Source of the DNA: Glycine soja
Taxonomy: Eukaryota > Streptophyta > Magnoliopsida > Fabales > Fabaceae
Reading direction: 5' to 3'
Length of the DNA stretch: 64,000 bases
NCBI RefSeq assembly: GCF_004193775.1
Contig: NC_041021.1
Coordinates: 2,118,001-2,182,000, forward strand
Shown here: positions 47,881 to 59,989 of the stretch, in pieces
How the letters are laid out: every line of letters begins with the position of its first letter
Position numbering within the stretch: the stretch's first letter is position 1
Made by a program: the position numbers and the translations under genes
The notes under the pieces: generated by a model
Told to the model about the DNA's origin: nothing
Databases searched by the model: none
The model's input: only the letters and a program-made list of their open reading frames with translations

Positions 47881-50414
47881 CCAAGCGCCGACATCAAAAT
47901 CCCTTTGAGCCCAAGCATAATACTATCCCAAAAAACCATCCAATCTACTAACTAAGGGCAAACCAAAAAAACCTCCAGCCTATACACGTGACCACTAACA
48001 GCGCATGGTGCCTTTGTCCCAACCAATCACATTGTAGCCCTTATAATATTCACCAACCATTCTTGACTGTTATTGAATCAACCATTCATTGTTGTTTTAA
48101 GTATCAGCATAGAGACAAAAGCAAGTACCTTTGCATGTTTCTCTAACTTCATCACCCGACACCCCCTTTTGCACGCGACAGAATTCCACCAATACCAGGT
48201 TTTTTATTTCATAACAGACCTGCACTTTTTCTTGTGTAAGAGCTTCAAATTAAATACAAAAGTTTTTTCAAATAACGAAAAAAAAAATAAGATAATTTTA
48301 AACTAAATAAAAGAGTAAAATAAAATTTTAAATAAAATAATAAAAATAAAATTGAAAAAAAAGTTAACATCTTATTCATTAACTTATTTTTCATAAACTA
48401 ATTTAAATAAAATATTAAAATAAACTATTTAAAATAATTTATGAAAAATAAGCTACTAAATTGATCCGAATAACTTATAAGCCAGTGAAAAAGCTTATAA
48501 TCCCTCAAAATTCTTATCAAAACTATCGTGTAAGACCCAGACGTGTAATAATAACATTGATTAAGATTGGTTTTAGTTAGATTTCATTTTAGAGAAAGTT
48601 ATTATACTCCTTTCTGATTCTCAAATTATACTCCCATATTATATAGTTTTATAAAAATCATTTTAGTCTCTTAAAATTGAAAAAAGAAAATAAAGTTTTA
48701 GTCTCAAAAATTTAATTTTTAAAGACAAAATGATTTTTTAAAAAAGGTTTAATTCCTCAAATTTATTACTTAAAGTCTAAAAAATTAGATGTTAATATTT
48801 TTCAAATAAACTGTTAATTCATGTAAGTTATGATCATATAATTTCAAATAAATTCTTTATTCTCATATGTTAAATGTAAATGATTGAAAATTAAATTTAT
48901 TTGTACGTACCAATCATATAAAAAAAATATTTCCATTTAAAACTTTCGTTCAAATGATTGATGATTTAAACTTTATACAAAGACCCCAACACCGTATGCT
49001 ATATAGGGAACCTCATATAAGAAATCATTTGATTAATATCAATTTATCAAATTTAATTAAAATTTAAAGTAATAAATCATTAATACAAGGATAAAAAAAA
49101 TAATTAACTGCATCCACAAAAATTACAATAAGAAATTGAAAGTAGACTGTGATAAGTAAAATAAATTAACTAATAAATATTAATTATAATTATAAGTAAT
49201 CAATTATCAATCAATTTAAATTTAAATTAAAAGATAATGGTTCAAGGATATAAGGATATTTTTTAGACAGACTCTGAAAATTATTCTCTGAGACAACAAA
49301 AAAACATCATAATAAATTTTAGAAAAATGTTACAAACACACTTTTTAATATACTTTTTTATATTGATAAAATCATTAATTGAAAATGATAATTTTTGTGA
49401 ATCTCATATTATATTTAATGATTTTTTCCTGATTTTATAATTTTTAATAAATTTTAAACAATTAAAGAAAGTGTTAAAGAGTATGTTTTTAGTATTTATC
49501 TCAATTTAATCTCTGATCTCAAAAAAATCATACATCAATATATTAATGTCAATATTAATTAAATTTAAAGTTATCAAAAAAATAAAAGAAATTGATTAAA
49601 AGTAATCGATGCTCAGTTAATTTAAATTTAAATTTAAATTTTGTTTAAAGGATCAATAATTATAGGGTTTTAAAAATATTAAAAACACTAAAGAAATAAC
49701 AATAATGATTTAACGGGGTATTTCGGAATAAGTATATATAGTTGGTTGATAGGTACAATTATTACTGCAATCATTCATCTTGAAGTATTAATAAAATGCA
49801 ACAATTATTTATCATGGGATTTTTTAACCTTATTTTTACTTAAAAAAATTAGACATTTCCCTATTTTTAATTTTTTTGTTTTTAACTTAATAGGTCTTAT
49901 TTTATTGCTATTATTGAATAGATAAAACAAATTATAAAAGAAGGAAAAGATTCACACAACAATCTGTTATATTGTATTTAAATAATGTGATATTAAAACA
50001 CTTCATCATTTCAAATACTTTATTAATACATATACTTTATTATCACATCTACTTCTTGTATATACTTTTTTTTTTCTTTCTTCATCTTTTCTTGGTATCG
50101 ACTAGAGTAAAGGTGTCCTTATTCATTTTATTTAGTGATCAAAGAAAAATTATATATAGCTTAGACTTTATTTGCATAAATTTCTTCATAAATACTATTT
50201 ATAGGGGAAAAGTAAGTAGGAAAAAAACTTCTCTCTATAAATTAAAAATTAGTTAATTTATCCATAACCTAATTTGTTGTTGTTGGAGTACATTCTTTTC
50301 CTCATGTTAGCTTCTTTGAATATTAATTTTAATTTATAGAATTTTTTTTTTCATTTTTTCTTCTTATGTTTTTCTTCTATAAAAGCTTCTATATCCTTAA
50401 TATGTATTTAATAC
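47881..50414. other. AT-rich intergenic DNA between PP2 copies
   Basis: 48540-48640 resembles sequence upstream of the other PP2 genes (GATTGGTTTTAGTTAGATTTC). 49850-50000 matches 41090-41230, the 3' flank of the other single PP2 gene. No gene recognised. Confidence 0.45.
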
Positions 50415-53233
50415 CTAGTTCTTTGGTTTAATGACTACACCTTGGATGACAAGCCCAGTCTTCCACATGCCACCATATTCATACAAAGAAATTTTCATCT
50501 CGCCAACATCTTTTTTAGATGCCACAAACTCACCTACTAAAATCTCCAACCAACTCTCCCTTGACTTCTCGTTTAAATTTACTTTATGTTGTTGTCTCTT
50601 TCCTCCAGGAAGGACAAATCTAACATTTATTGGAACTTCCCACCCTTGAGATGATTCTTCCAACATTATTAGAAAGAACACTTGATATAGAATTCCTGCT
50701 GAAAGCTTTCTAGTGTCAAATTTCCCATGCACTTCTAGCCAGCAAACACTTTTCAACTTAGCCAACTCTACTATCGTGCCACTGCATCATTGATAGATAT
50801 CAATTTAGCCAACTTTGTCATTGTGGCATTACATCATAGATAGTTAGATAACTATATATATAGATAAACAACTAGAGAATTAGATAGATATATGAATCTA
50901 GTTGTAAAATTAAAACTGATAGTAATTGTGCAAAATGAATATGTGAATAAATTTGAAGTTAGGCAGCTGATTCAAGGAAGAAATTTTATTTCTTGATTGA
51001 ATTTTTAATTCACTTTAAAGAATTTTCTAACAATCGTTTAACTCAAGTTTCTATGTTACACTACTCTTATAAAATTACCGTAAAGAAAAGTTCTACATAA
51101 AGTGATAAATAAAAGATAAATTACATTAATTTGGTCGGGAACCTAATTTATATTGTATTTTTTCTATTCATAATGTTTTCTAAACAGTTGCAAGCATCAA
51201 TCATTTTCTGGATATATATGTCAGCCATTTTTTGGGTATGTCGCTCATTTTCTAATAATTACTAGTATGATGGTTATGGGTGCATGCTTCCATCATGGAT
51301 TGTTGTCCTGAAATGTATCCCTAAATATTTTAATTACAACGTTTAATTTGACCTTTTGTCTACTTCATTCTAGGCGCAGAAAAATAACTATTAACTTCCA
51401 TGCCCCATCCACCTCTCCTATTTGTTAGGAAATCATGGCTTGATAACAAAAATATGCATTTAGCCTTTGAAAATTGCCTATAGTCATGACCTTCCAAGAT
51501 TAATTCTTCCCTCCATCTTGGTCTTCCCCAAAGTAGGCCTGATTCAATAAAGTAATTCTATTTTTCAATTAGAGAGAGATGACGGTTTTCAAATCCCTTT
51601 CTTTCCGTTGATAATTTGATATTTTTGATTGAATTTCTTTGTTTTTTTTTGTTTGTTTGATTTTTTTATTTGCTAGTTAAAGATGTTAAAATAAAAAAAA
51701 TCTTAATAATATTTCAAAATCCAGCAAAAGCAAAAAAAATATAAAATTCACCTTTTTCTTATTCTTCACACCGTGAATTGTTAGATAAAAATCCAAAGAT
51801 AAAAAGAAAAAATGAAAAATATCATTACCGTGTAAACAAATAATTTTAAAATAAAGATTATAAAATCTCCAAAATAATTAAAAAACGATAAAAAAAGAGA
51901 ATAGATTCTCTTATATTACAACACATTTTGTTTCTTTTAATACTAAGTTTCTAAAAAATGAAATTTTAGTGAAGAGATATATAATATAAGTTTCGAAAAT
52001 AGATTTGTAGTAAGAGATGAAACTTTTATTACAAATTAATTATCAATAATTACTTTTACCAAAAATATTCTTGTATTCTTGCATTGTTGTCAATCTCATC
52101 TTATTGCGTTAGCCGTCAGAAATAATAATTAGTTATTCGTCGTTAGATATAATTATTTTAGTTGTTCGTCTTCATGGAATTTTAGTTATCAGATATTTTT
52201 AACACTAGGCCAAACTAAAATTCATTTAGATTGAGCCACAAAAACTGATGATCATCAACTGAATTAACCATTAGCCAATGATAAAACAATAAGCCCCAAT
52301 AGCAAACATTTTTAGTGTAAATTATCAATTTTAAAGATCTACCTTGGCGAACAATTTTTCTCGAATTTAGTTTGAAAGAATTTGCGGTTAATAGGTTTTA
52401 ATATACTGTGAATATAGAATAGAAGAAAACAAGATAAACATCGATATGTCAATTGACAGTTCACATGCTCTTGAACACAATTTTACGGTTTAATTATGGA
52501 TTCGGATTCTGTCCGTATGCAATTTTTCTTTCCTAGATTATGTAAATATTCTATAGTATGTATATTTTTTTCTAATGAAAATTGCGGATAAATGCTAATA
52601 ATATGCACCAATAATATACATTCATTTCTTATACTGAAAAAAATATATATAGTTGCTAATTAATGAACAGTATTTAAATATAAATAATTGTTATCTTTTA
52701 TCTTTTCGTAAGCAAAAGAGGCATGTTAATTAAAGTATCACAATATTAAGAGGAATCCTAAATTCCTAACTAGGTTAGCACTCTAGATGATACCCATCAT
52801 TCATAACACGCCAAAAATTAAATATACTAAACAAAAGAAGAATTAATGAACAAAAAATATGAAGGCGCCAAACCAAACCCAGGAGAAACAACTGAAGAGT
52901 TATATATCTAAACCTATACGAAGGCAGATGCAATATTCCTATTTCAGAAGAAAACTTTATTAACAATAAAAGAGGAGATTGAATGAGAGATCTACTTTTT
53001 AGAACACTACTTTTTATATAGATTTTGTTTTTTTTTGTTTTAGTAAAACTTAATATATATTTGGAGATAGATGCGTACCTTGCTTCTTCTTTCTGCTGTA
53101 CCCATGTCCAATATTCTGGAGTGTCTCCCCATGTGATTGAAAGTGCTCTCGCATACAGCATGAAACGATTTGTGCTGCTGGAAGCTGAACCATTATCTTC
53201 TGGATTTGGCTTGGATGGTAGACACCCTCCCAT
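50415..53233 (-). CDS. PHLOEM PROTEIN 2-A-like lectin, 173 aa (duplicate)
   Basis: Minus strand, two exons: 53233-53079 and 50781-50415 (TAA), phase 2 junction. The N-terminus MGGCLPSK again fits myristoylation plus palmitoylation. Domain blocks: ARALSITWGDTPEYWTW, SVCWLEVHGKFDTRK, QGWEVPINVRFVLPGGKR, SLYEYGGMWKTGL and IQGVVIKPKN. One codon is lost relative to its paralogues (EYGG for EYEGG). It is the closest relative of the copy at 41332-43818, and flanking DNA is shared on both sides. No defect is seen. Confidence 0.9.
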
Positions 53234-53609
53234 TTTTTCTTGCTCTACTATACGTTCCTAGGTAACTAATGTTCCAAATATATAACGTTTTAGAGTTGAT
53301 TCGGTAGTTTCTGAACCTTTGTATTGCATTTTCTTTTTTTATTCCAAAGGACATAAGATGCTCAATGATAAGAGTGCGGATTCCATATATGACTTTGGAC
53401 AGTTTTTTTTATGGTTTAATTTTTGGAGAATGATGAACTTACACCATAATAATTCTTAATTTTTACATTTAGTAATTATATTTAAGTGACAGATATGACA
53501 GAAAATAAAAAGAAAAAAAAGTGGAATAACATTGATAGGTTTTAGTTAGATTTCATTTTACAGAAAATTATATTTCCCTCGTTCTTAAATTATATTCTCA
53601 TATCATATC
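53234..53609. other. Upstream region of the PP2 duplicate
   Basis: Matches the upstream DNA of the fused PP2 gene (CATAAGATGC..ATGATAAGAGTGC at 53351-53380 against 39268-39290) and carries the shared GGTTTTAGTTAGATTTCATTT segment at 53538-53558. Homology with the third copy ends near 53610. Confidence 0.6.
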
Positions 53610-53845
53610 ATGTCTATCTTTATCTATATAATTATACAAACAAGGCTCTGACTACTTTTTCTCTATCCTGTTAACACCTGTCCACTGTCAATTCTCTATC
53701 CTGTTGACACATATCCAGTTATAGGCATTCTTTTATGCTTCTTTGCTCATTGTCACATGAAGGCTTTCTCCTTTTCTGAAGGTTTGTGTTTTACAAGGCT
53801 CATTCTCTCTTCTTTGTGTCGACTGTTGCAATTCCTTATTTCCAC

Positions 53846-53947
53846 AACCACCAAGGCATGTGTCACTTTCTAATTGTCGGATTTCACCGCACCATTTAAT
53901 TCTCCTTGATTCCAGAACTTTCTTCTCTCTCTTCCATTTCTCTTGCA
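53846..53947 (+). repeat. Left arm of a 100-bp inverted repeat
   Basis: Its reverse complement matches 57030-57130 at roughly 85 percent by eye, including GGTGCGGTGAAATCCGACAA and AGAAAGTTCTGGAAT. A partial direct copy of the right arm recurs at 57966-58030. Confidence 0.85.
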
Positions 53948-54399
53948 TCCGTCCAGATTTTTTCCCTCCTCTTTCTCTTCCTCAACTTCTTCTCTTTTCT
54001 TCTCTATCAATATTCAGTTTTCCCTTTTTTCTCTTCCTCAACTTCTCCTTTTTTTCTTCTCCGCTTTTGTTTCTCCTCCTTTATTCTTTTGCATCCATGC
54101 CGTTTTTGTTTCTCCTCCTTTATTCTTTTGCGTCCGTCCATATTTTGTTTCACGTTAATATTCTATTTTTCCTTTTTTGGTCTAATTTTTTGTGGTTTGA
54201 TTTTTAGGACAGTCTAACGATGGTGCTGAAGGTTACGAGGCTTTGCCCATGGAAGAGTTGGGATAGGCTACTAAAGAATAAAGGTATTGAAGAATAAAGG
54301 TTCCATTTTTATCTATTTTTTCTCCTTTTTTTGCCTAATCTTTTGTGGTCTAATTTTTTGTGGTTTGATTTTTGGGACATGCTAACAGTTGATTTTTCT

Positions 54400-55570
54400 T
54401 TTTCGTTTTTTAAAATGCAGGTTCGTAGACACAAAAGCTTAAATTTTTTGTGGTGTTCTGCCTTTATTTTGTTTTCTGACTTCTCCCAATACAAAAATTT
54501 AAATTTTTGTGTTCTTTTGGCATGTTCTATGCAGAGAAGGTGGAAAAACACATTAACTTTGCAATTTTTATCTCAAGAACTTCATGGGTTCAGGTTCGTA
54601 AACACAAAGGCTTTAATTTTTGGGGGTGTTCTGCCTTTATTTTGTTTTCTACATGAGTACAGGTTATGTGTTGAACAAAAAACGTGTCATCTTTTTCGTA
54701 ATTTCCTTTTTTTAAAAAATTTATCTTCTCCCATTTTTGCTACAAGAGTTGTTGTTGATTTCTTTTTGTTTCTCTTGTAATTCTTTTTTCGTTTTTTTAA
54801 AATGCAGGTTCATAGCCACAAAAGCTTAAATTTTTTGTGGTGTTCTGCCTTTATTTTGTTTTCTGACTTCTCCCAATACAAAAGTTTAAATTTTTTTGTG
54901 TTCTTTTGGCATGTTGTATGCAGAGAAGATGGAAAAACACATTAAGGTTGCAATTTTTATCTCAAAAACTTCATGGGTTCAGGTTGGTAAACACAAATGC
55001 TTTAATTTTTGGGGGTGTTCTGCCTTTATTTTGTTTTCTACATGAGTATAGGTTTTGTGTTGAAGAACAAATTGTCATTTTTTTCGTAATTTCCTTTTTA
55101 AAAAAATTATCTTCTCCCATTTTTGCTACAAAAGTTGTTGTTGATTTCTTTTTGTTTCTCTTCTAATTCTTTTTCGGTTTTTTAAAATGCAGGTTTGTAG
55201 GCACAAAAGCTTAAATTTTTTGTGGTTTTCTGCCTTTATTTTTGTTTTCTGACTTCTCCCAATACAAAAGTTTAAATTTTTTTGTATTCTTTTGGCATGT
55301 TGTATGCAGAGAAGGTGGAAAAACACATTAAAGTTGCGATTTTTATCTCAAAAGCTTCATGGGTTCATGTTCGTAAACACAAAGGCTTTAATTTTTGGGG
55401 GTGTTCTACCTTTATTTTGTTTTCTACATGAGTACAGGTTCTGTGTTGAAGAACAAATGTGTCATTTTTTTCGTAATTTTCTTTTTTCAAAAAATTATCT
55501 TCTCTCATTTTTGCTACAAGAGTTGTTGCTGATTTCTTTTTGTTTCTCTTCTAATTCTTTTTTGTTTTTT
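54400..55570 (+). repeat. Three tandem copies of a roughly 388-bp unit
   Basis: Units of about 388 bp near 54400, 54790 and 55180 share AAAATGCAGGTT, AAAGCTTAAATTTTTTGTGG, TGCCTTTATTTTGTTTTC, then GCAGAGAAGGTGGAAAAAC and TTCGTAATTTCC. Each unit carries two sites that look like splice acceptors (T-rich then GCAG). Confidence 0.9.
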
Positions 55571-56345
55571 TTTTAAAAAAAAATTATCTTCTGCCATTTT
55601 TGCTACAAAGAATTGTTGCTTATTTTTTACATCCTCTCCATCTTCCATTTTCGTTCCTCTCCATTCCTCTTCATATTCATATTCCATTTTATTTCTATTT
55701 TTGTTTTGGTTTCATTTTCGTTTATCTCACTGCCTGTTCATTGTTTTTAATGAATTGCTATTGTATGCAGAGAAGGTGGAAGAAGACACTGAAGCTGCCA
55801 TTTTTTACTCCAAAAAGCTTCCATTTTTATCTGATTTTTATGTCAAAAGGTTTGTCTCCTTTGTTTCTCTGTCTACATGTTCGTTTTCTTTGTTTCTTTG
55901 TTTCTCCATCTTCCTTTTTCATTCCTCTCCATTCATCTTCCTTCATATTTTGTTTTCTTTGTTTCTTTGTTTCTCCAACTTCCATTTTCGTCCGTCTTCA
56001 TTCCTCTTCATATTCCGTTTTACTCCTATTTTTGTTTTAGTTCCATTTTTGTTTATCTCGCTGCATGTTAATTGTTTTTTATGAATCATTATTGTATGTA
56101 GAGAAGGTGGAAGGAGACACTAAAGCTGCCATTTTTAACTCCAAAAACCTTCGATTTGTATTTGATTTTTATCTCAAACAGGATTCTTTTCTTTGTTTCT
56201 CTATCTACAAGTTCGTTTTCTTTATTTGTTTTCTTTATATTTCGTTTGACTTTTGTTTTCGTTTTGGTTCCATTTTTGTTTATGTCATTGCATGTTGATT
56301 ATTTTTCATGAATCAGTGTTGTATGCAGACAATGTTGAAGAAAAC
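54531..56345 (+). repeat. Six copies of an exon-like GCAG|AGAAGGTGGAA module
   Basis: The word GCAGAGAAGGTGGAA or a close variant, after TTGTAT, occurs at 54531, 54920, 55306, 55767, 56098 (GTAG) and 56325. Copies 4-6 keep a common frame (EKVEEDTEAAIF, EKVEGDTKAAIF, DNVEENT), so this may be an exon of a captured gene multiplied with its flanking intron. Source gene not recognised. Confidence 0.8.
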
Positions 56346-56369
56346 ACTATACCTATCATTTTTACTCCA

Positions 56370-57010
56370 AATATTACACTAAGTAACATAAAATTATCAT
56401 TATCTTCATATCCTAACGTAATAGTCTCATTAATTTGAAGATCATGACCATTTTCATACTCCAACAAAATATTTAAAATTGATTGGCAAAAATTAATTGG
56501 CAAGTACCTATTAATGGAAAGGTTTTTTTTCAATTTTCCTAACGTTTTTGTTTCATTTTTAAATTGGCAGTATAATATTTAAAGTTGATTGTTAAGTAAT
56601 ATAATATTATGATTATCTTCATATCTTAACCGAATAGTCTCATTAATTTGAAAATCATGACCATTTTCATACTTCAACAAAATATTTAAAATTATTTCCA
56701 AAAATTAATTGGCGAGTTCCTATTAATGAAAAGAATTTTTCAGATATTACACTATCAATTTTACCAAATTGACAGTATAATATTTAAAAATGATTGTTAA
56801 GTAACATAATATTAGGATTATCTTCATATCCTAACGGAATAGTCTCATTAATTTGAAGATCATGACCATTTTCATACTCCAATAGAATGTTTAAAATTAA
56901 TTGACAAAAATTAATTGGCAAGTACCTATTAATGGAAATGATTTTTTCAGATATTACACTATCAATTTTACCAAATGGACAATATAATATTTAAAGCTGA
57001 TTGATAAGAA
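56370..57010 (+). repeat. About 210-bp satellite-like tandem repeat, three copies
   Basis: TAGTCTCATTAATTTGAAGA (or one change) occurs at 56422, 56634 and 56840, and a fourth copy at 57378 after an interruption. Units share TTCATATCCTAAC, GATCATGACCATTTTCATA and AAAAATTAATTGGCAAGTAC. Confidence 0.9.
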
Positions 57011-57029
57011 AATCTTGACGAAGGCAAAA

Positions 57030-57130
57030 GACATGGAGGAGAGAGGAGAAAGTTCTGGAATTAAGGGGAATTAAATGGTGCGGTGAAATCCGACAATTAG
57101 AAAGCGACACATATGACTTGGTGGTACTGG
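57030..57130 (+). repeat. Right arm of the 100-bp inverted repeat
   Basis: Inverse of 53846-53947. The following 200 bp recur in direct order at 57966-58190 (AGCATGTGAGGAAGGTG, GGATTGAAGTGAGAAAAG). Confidence 0.85.
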
Positions 57131-58199
57131 AAAAAAACTTCAGCATGTGAGGAAGGTGTGAGCACTGAGCAAAAAAAATTAATAAATAAATAAAATTAAA
57201 AAAATGACATTGTAGGACACGTGGATTGAAGTGAGAAAAGAAGGATTGGATAATTTATTATTTTTTATTGGACAAAATTAATTGGCAAAAATTAATTGGC
57301 AAGTACTAGAAAGGTTTTTTTTCCAAATATTACACTAAGTAACATAATATTATCATCATCTTCATATCCTAATGGAATAGTCTCATTAATTTGAAGATCA
57401 TGACCATTTTCATATTCCAACAAAATATTTAAAATTGATTGACAAAAATTAATTGGCAAGTACCTATTAATGGAAAGGGTTTTTTCAATTTTCCTAACGT
57501 TTTTGTTTCATTTTTAAATTAGCAGTATAATATTTAAAGCTGATTACAAGCTCCTTTTACTTCCAAAATCACGAATTTCCTATAAATTAAAATAGAGAAA
57601 GAACAAAATGTGATAAACAAAATACTCTTCACTATATGTGTCTTTCCTTCATAAATCGGGTTTATAATAGTGAAATCAATTTTCGTAACTTCGTTATTAT
57701 CAAAACAAAAAGATCATATCATACTTTTAATGAAAAAAAAAATTTCATATGAAAGTGAAATGAATAAAATTACTAATATTAAATAACTCAGTATAACTAA
57801 TATAAAAAATGTGTTTTCAATTTACGTTTTTCAGCAAATTGTAAACAATAAAATGCATTACCTGGAAATCATAATGATTAAATTATAATTTTAAACTGTC
57901 AAAACAAAGTAACATAAAAATTTCTCCATCAATCAAAATGGGGTCATCATCACTTTATTTTTATATCCGACAATTAGAAAGCGATACGTGTGGCTTGGTG
58001 GTACTGGAAAAAAACACCAGCATGTGAGGAAGGTGTAAGCACTGAGCAAAATAAAAAAATAAAAAATAAAATTATGCATGGATTGAAGTGAGAAAAGAAA
58101 GATTGGAGAGTTTATTATTTTTTATCGGACAAAATTAATTGGCAAAAAATAATTGACAAGTACCTATTAATGGAAATGTTTTTTTTCAAATATTACACT

Positions 58200-59190
58200 A
58201 TCAATTTTACCATATTATTCAAATCAGCTTTAATTTTCTATTTATTTTTATCGTAATCATTGTCAATTTATTAACATTAACATTTAATTATTAAAGGTTC
58301 CATTTTTATCTATTTTTTTCCCATTACTTTTTAGTAAACTAAACACTATTGATGGAGGGATATTGTTGTCTACTCTGCTCATCTTACACATTCCCTGCTA
58401 TGCTCATCTCATATTTATTTGCTTGCTTATTCCAGTGCTTATGTTTTACAGACCATGTAATATCCATGTTCTGTTTTCAGATTTACTTGATCATAAAAAA
58501 TAAAATAAAAAACTTATCCCACCATGCTGTGACCTTTCAATATTTTTGCTTCTAATTATTGAACATTTTAGTTTTTTAAAGTTACGGGGAAAAGTTTTTT
58601 GTTTTTTCCTAACCTTTGTGTTTTGCATTTTCGTTTCCCACAAAATTACCCTTCTTCACTAAATAAGAAAGCCAATGGTAACATAAGCAATGGATTCTCT
58701 CATTCTCGTCCTGCATTTGGAAAACAACAGCACAGAGTAAAAAAAAGAAAAAAAATATACAAAAAATTAAAGATTAAACAAAAATTGTGGATTTTTAAAG
58801 ATATAAAAACCAAATATTTATATTTTGCAATAAAGAGATCATAGTTGTGAATTTTTAAAAATAGAATAATAAAATGTTTTAATTATAAAATAAAGAGATC
58901 ATATGCCCACTAATTTTTTTTTAAAAACAAACACTACAAAATTATTTTTCAAAAAAAATTATTTTTTTTAAGTGTCAATTATCTTTTACAATGAAAATAT
59001 TACTTTCATATGTCTATTAATTATGAAAATTTAGTCCCTCTTCACAATAAAATACATCTAAAATAAAAATTTTCTTGCAAAATCACACTATTTTTTAATT
59101 TATTTCCTATGTTTCTTTTATATAATTTAAATCAATTTTGAAATATTTTCAACACAATCAACTCTTATACAAATTATCTTTATGTTATAT
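58200..59190. other. AT-rich DNA inside the composite repeat block
   Basis: Short frames at 58349-58555 and 58599-58844 have no family signal. Confidence 0.35.
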
Positions 59191-59340
59191 ACAAACAGCA
59201 TCCTGACAAATAGTATTTATGTCACTTACAGTAAAATTATACAAACAGCACCCTGACAAATATTATTTATGTCACTTATAGTCTAATGATACAAACAGCA
59301 CCCTGACAAATAGTATTTATTTCGCTTATAGTTAAATACC
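59191..59340 (+). repeat. 50-bp tandem repeat, three copies, at a Helitron end
   Basis: ACAAACAGCAYCCTGACAAA starts at 59191, 59241 and 59291, an exact 50-bp period with few changes. The array ends directly before the terminal hairpin. Confidence 0.95.
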
Positions 59341-59342
59341 GA

Positions 59343-59370
59343 CCCGTGCATCACACGGGCACTCCACTAG
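59343..59370 (+). mobile_element. Helitron 3' terminus (hairpin plus CTAG, followed by T)
   Basis: CCCGTG, loop CATCA, CACGGG forms a 6-bp GC stem at 59343-59359. Seven bases later comes CTAG (59367-59370), and the next base is T. Helitrons insert between A and T and end in CTRR after a short hairpin, so this fits the class well. Confidence 0.8.
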
Positions 59371-59857
59371 TATACTATCTATAAAAGAGAACCCTCTGGA
59401 AATTCCTAAAATACCCCTACCTAAGATTGTGACAGCTGTCCATTTCCTTGATTTTTTGGTCTTTTAGGCTTTTCATTTCCCACTCCCTTGGTTGCTCCAC
59501 GTATTGTTCCAGGTGTCCTCTTTTCTAACCTTTTCATTTTCCACTCCCTTGGTTGCTCCACGTATTGGTGTCTCCTTTTCCAATCTTCATCCCAAGTCTT
59601 TTCAGTTTTCTTTTTTATTTTTCCATTTCTCTTTCTCCCGTGGCAAAAGGCTCCTTTCTCTTTCTCTCTCACTCACTTTCTTTCTCTGTACAACTTGGAA
59701 GCTTTCTCTCTCTCAAAACAAAGCTCCTCGAGAGGGGTTTTGACAAAAATGCAGTTGAGGTTTCAGCTTCAGGGGAGAAACTCTGTAACGAAGGGAAAAC
59801 AAGGGAGGGTTAAGGAGACAGAGGGTGTTTTGAATGGAGTAGTTTATTCTCACTGCC

Positions 59858-59989
59858 ATGGCTTCTTCTCAGTTCAGAAGATTCTCAGGTTTCATTGCTT
59901 TGCAGTTTTCTTCACGAGTGTCCTTTTGTCGTGGCCATCCTTTCCAATGGATAGCATTAACATCTCGGTGTTATATTTTTTCTTACTGA
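59858..59989 (+). CDS. Short ORF with presequence-like N-terminus (43 aa)
   Basis: CCATGGC context at 59858, then MASSQFRRFSGFIALQF and SSRVSF, rich in Ser, Arg and Phe without acidic residues, as in mitochondrial or plastid presequences. It stops at TGA 59987-59989. It may be a captured first exon or chance. Confidence 0.25.
   Translation: MASSQFRRFSGFIALQFSSRVSFCRGHPFQWIALTSRCYIFSY

Larger units (their letters stand above)
53610..59370 (+). mobile_element. Composite repeat block ending in a Helitron 3' terminus
   Basis: Starts where homology between PP2 upstream regions breaks and ends at CTAG 59367-59370, preceded by a 6-bp-stem hairpin. The 5' end is not certain; TCTATCTTTATC at 53613 is a candidate but follows G, not A. 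Inside are a polypyrimidine stretch (53890-54180), the iterated modules and satellites listed separately, and AT-rich filler. No Rep/helicase ORF, so nonautonomous if it is one element. Confidence 0.5.

Noticed and set aside
47757..47951. 64-codon frame with charged residues at the end of the PMD element
   Set aside because: Overlaps the inverted terminal repeat; probably chance or old transposon sequence.
53860..54217. Phe/Ser/Leu-rich frames of about 100 codons
   Set aside because: Produced by a polypyrimidine minisatellite, open in three frames at once.
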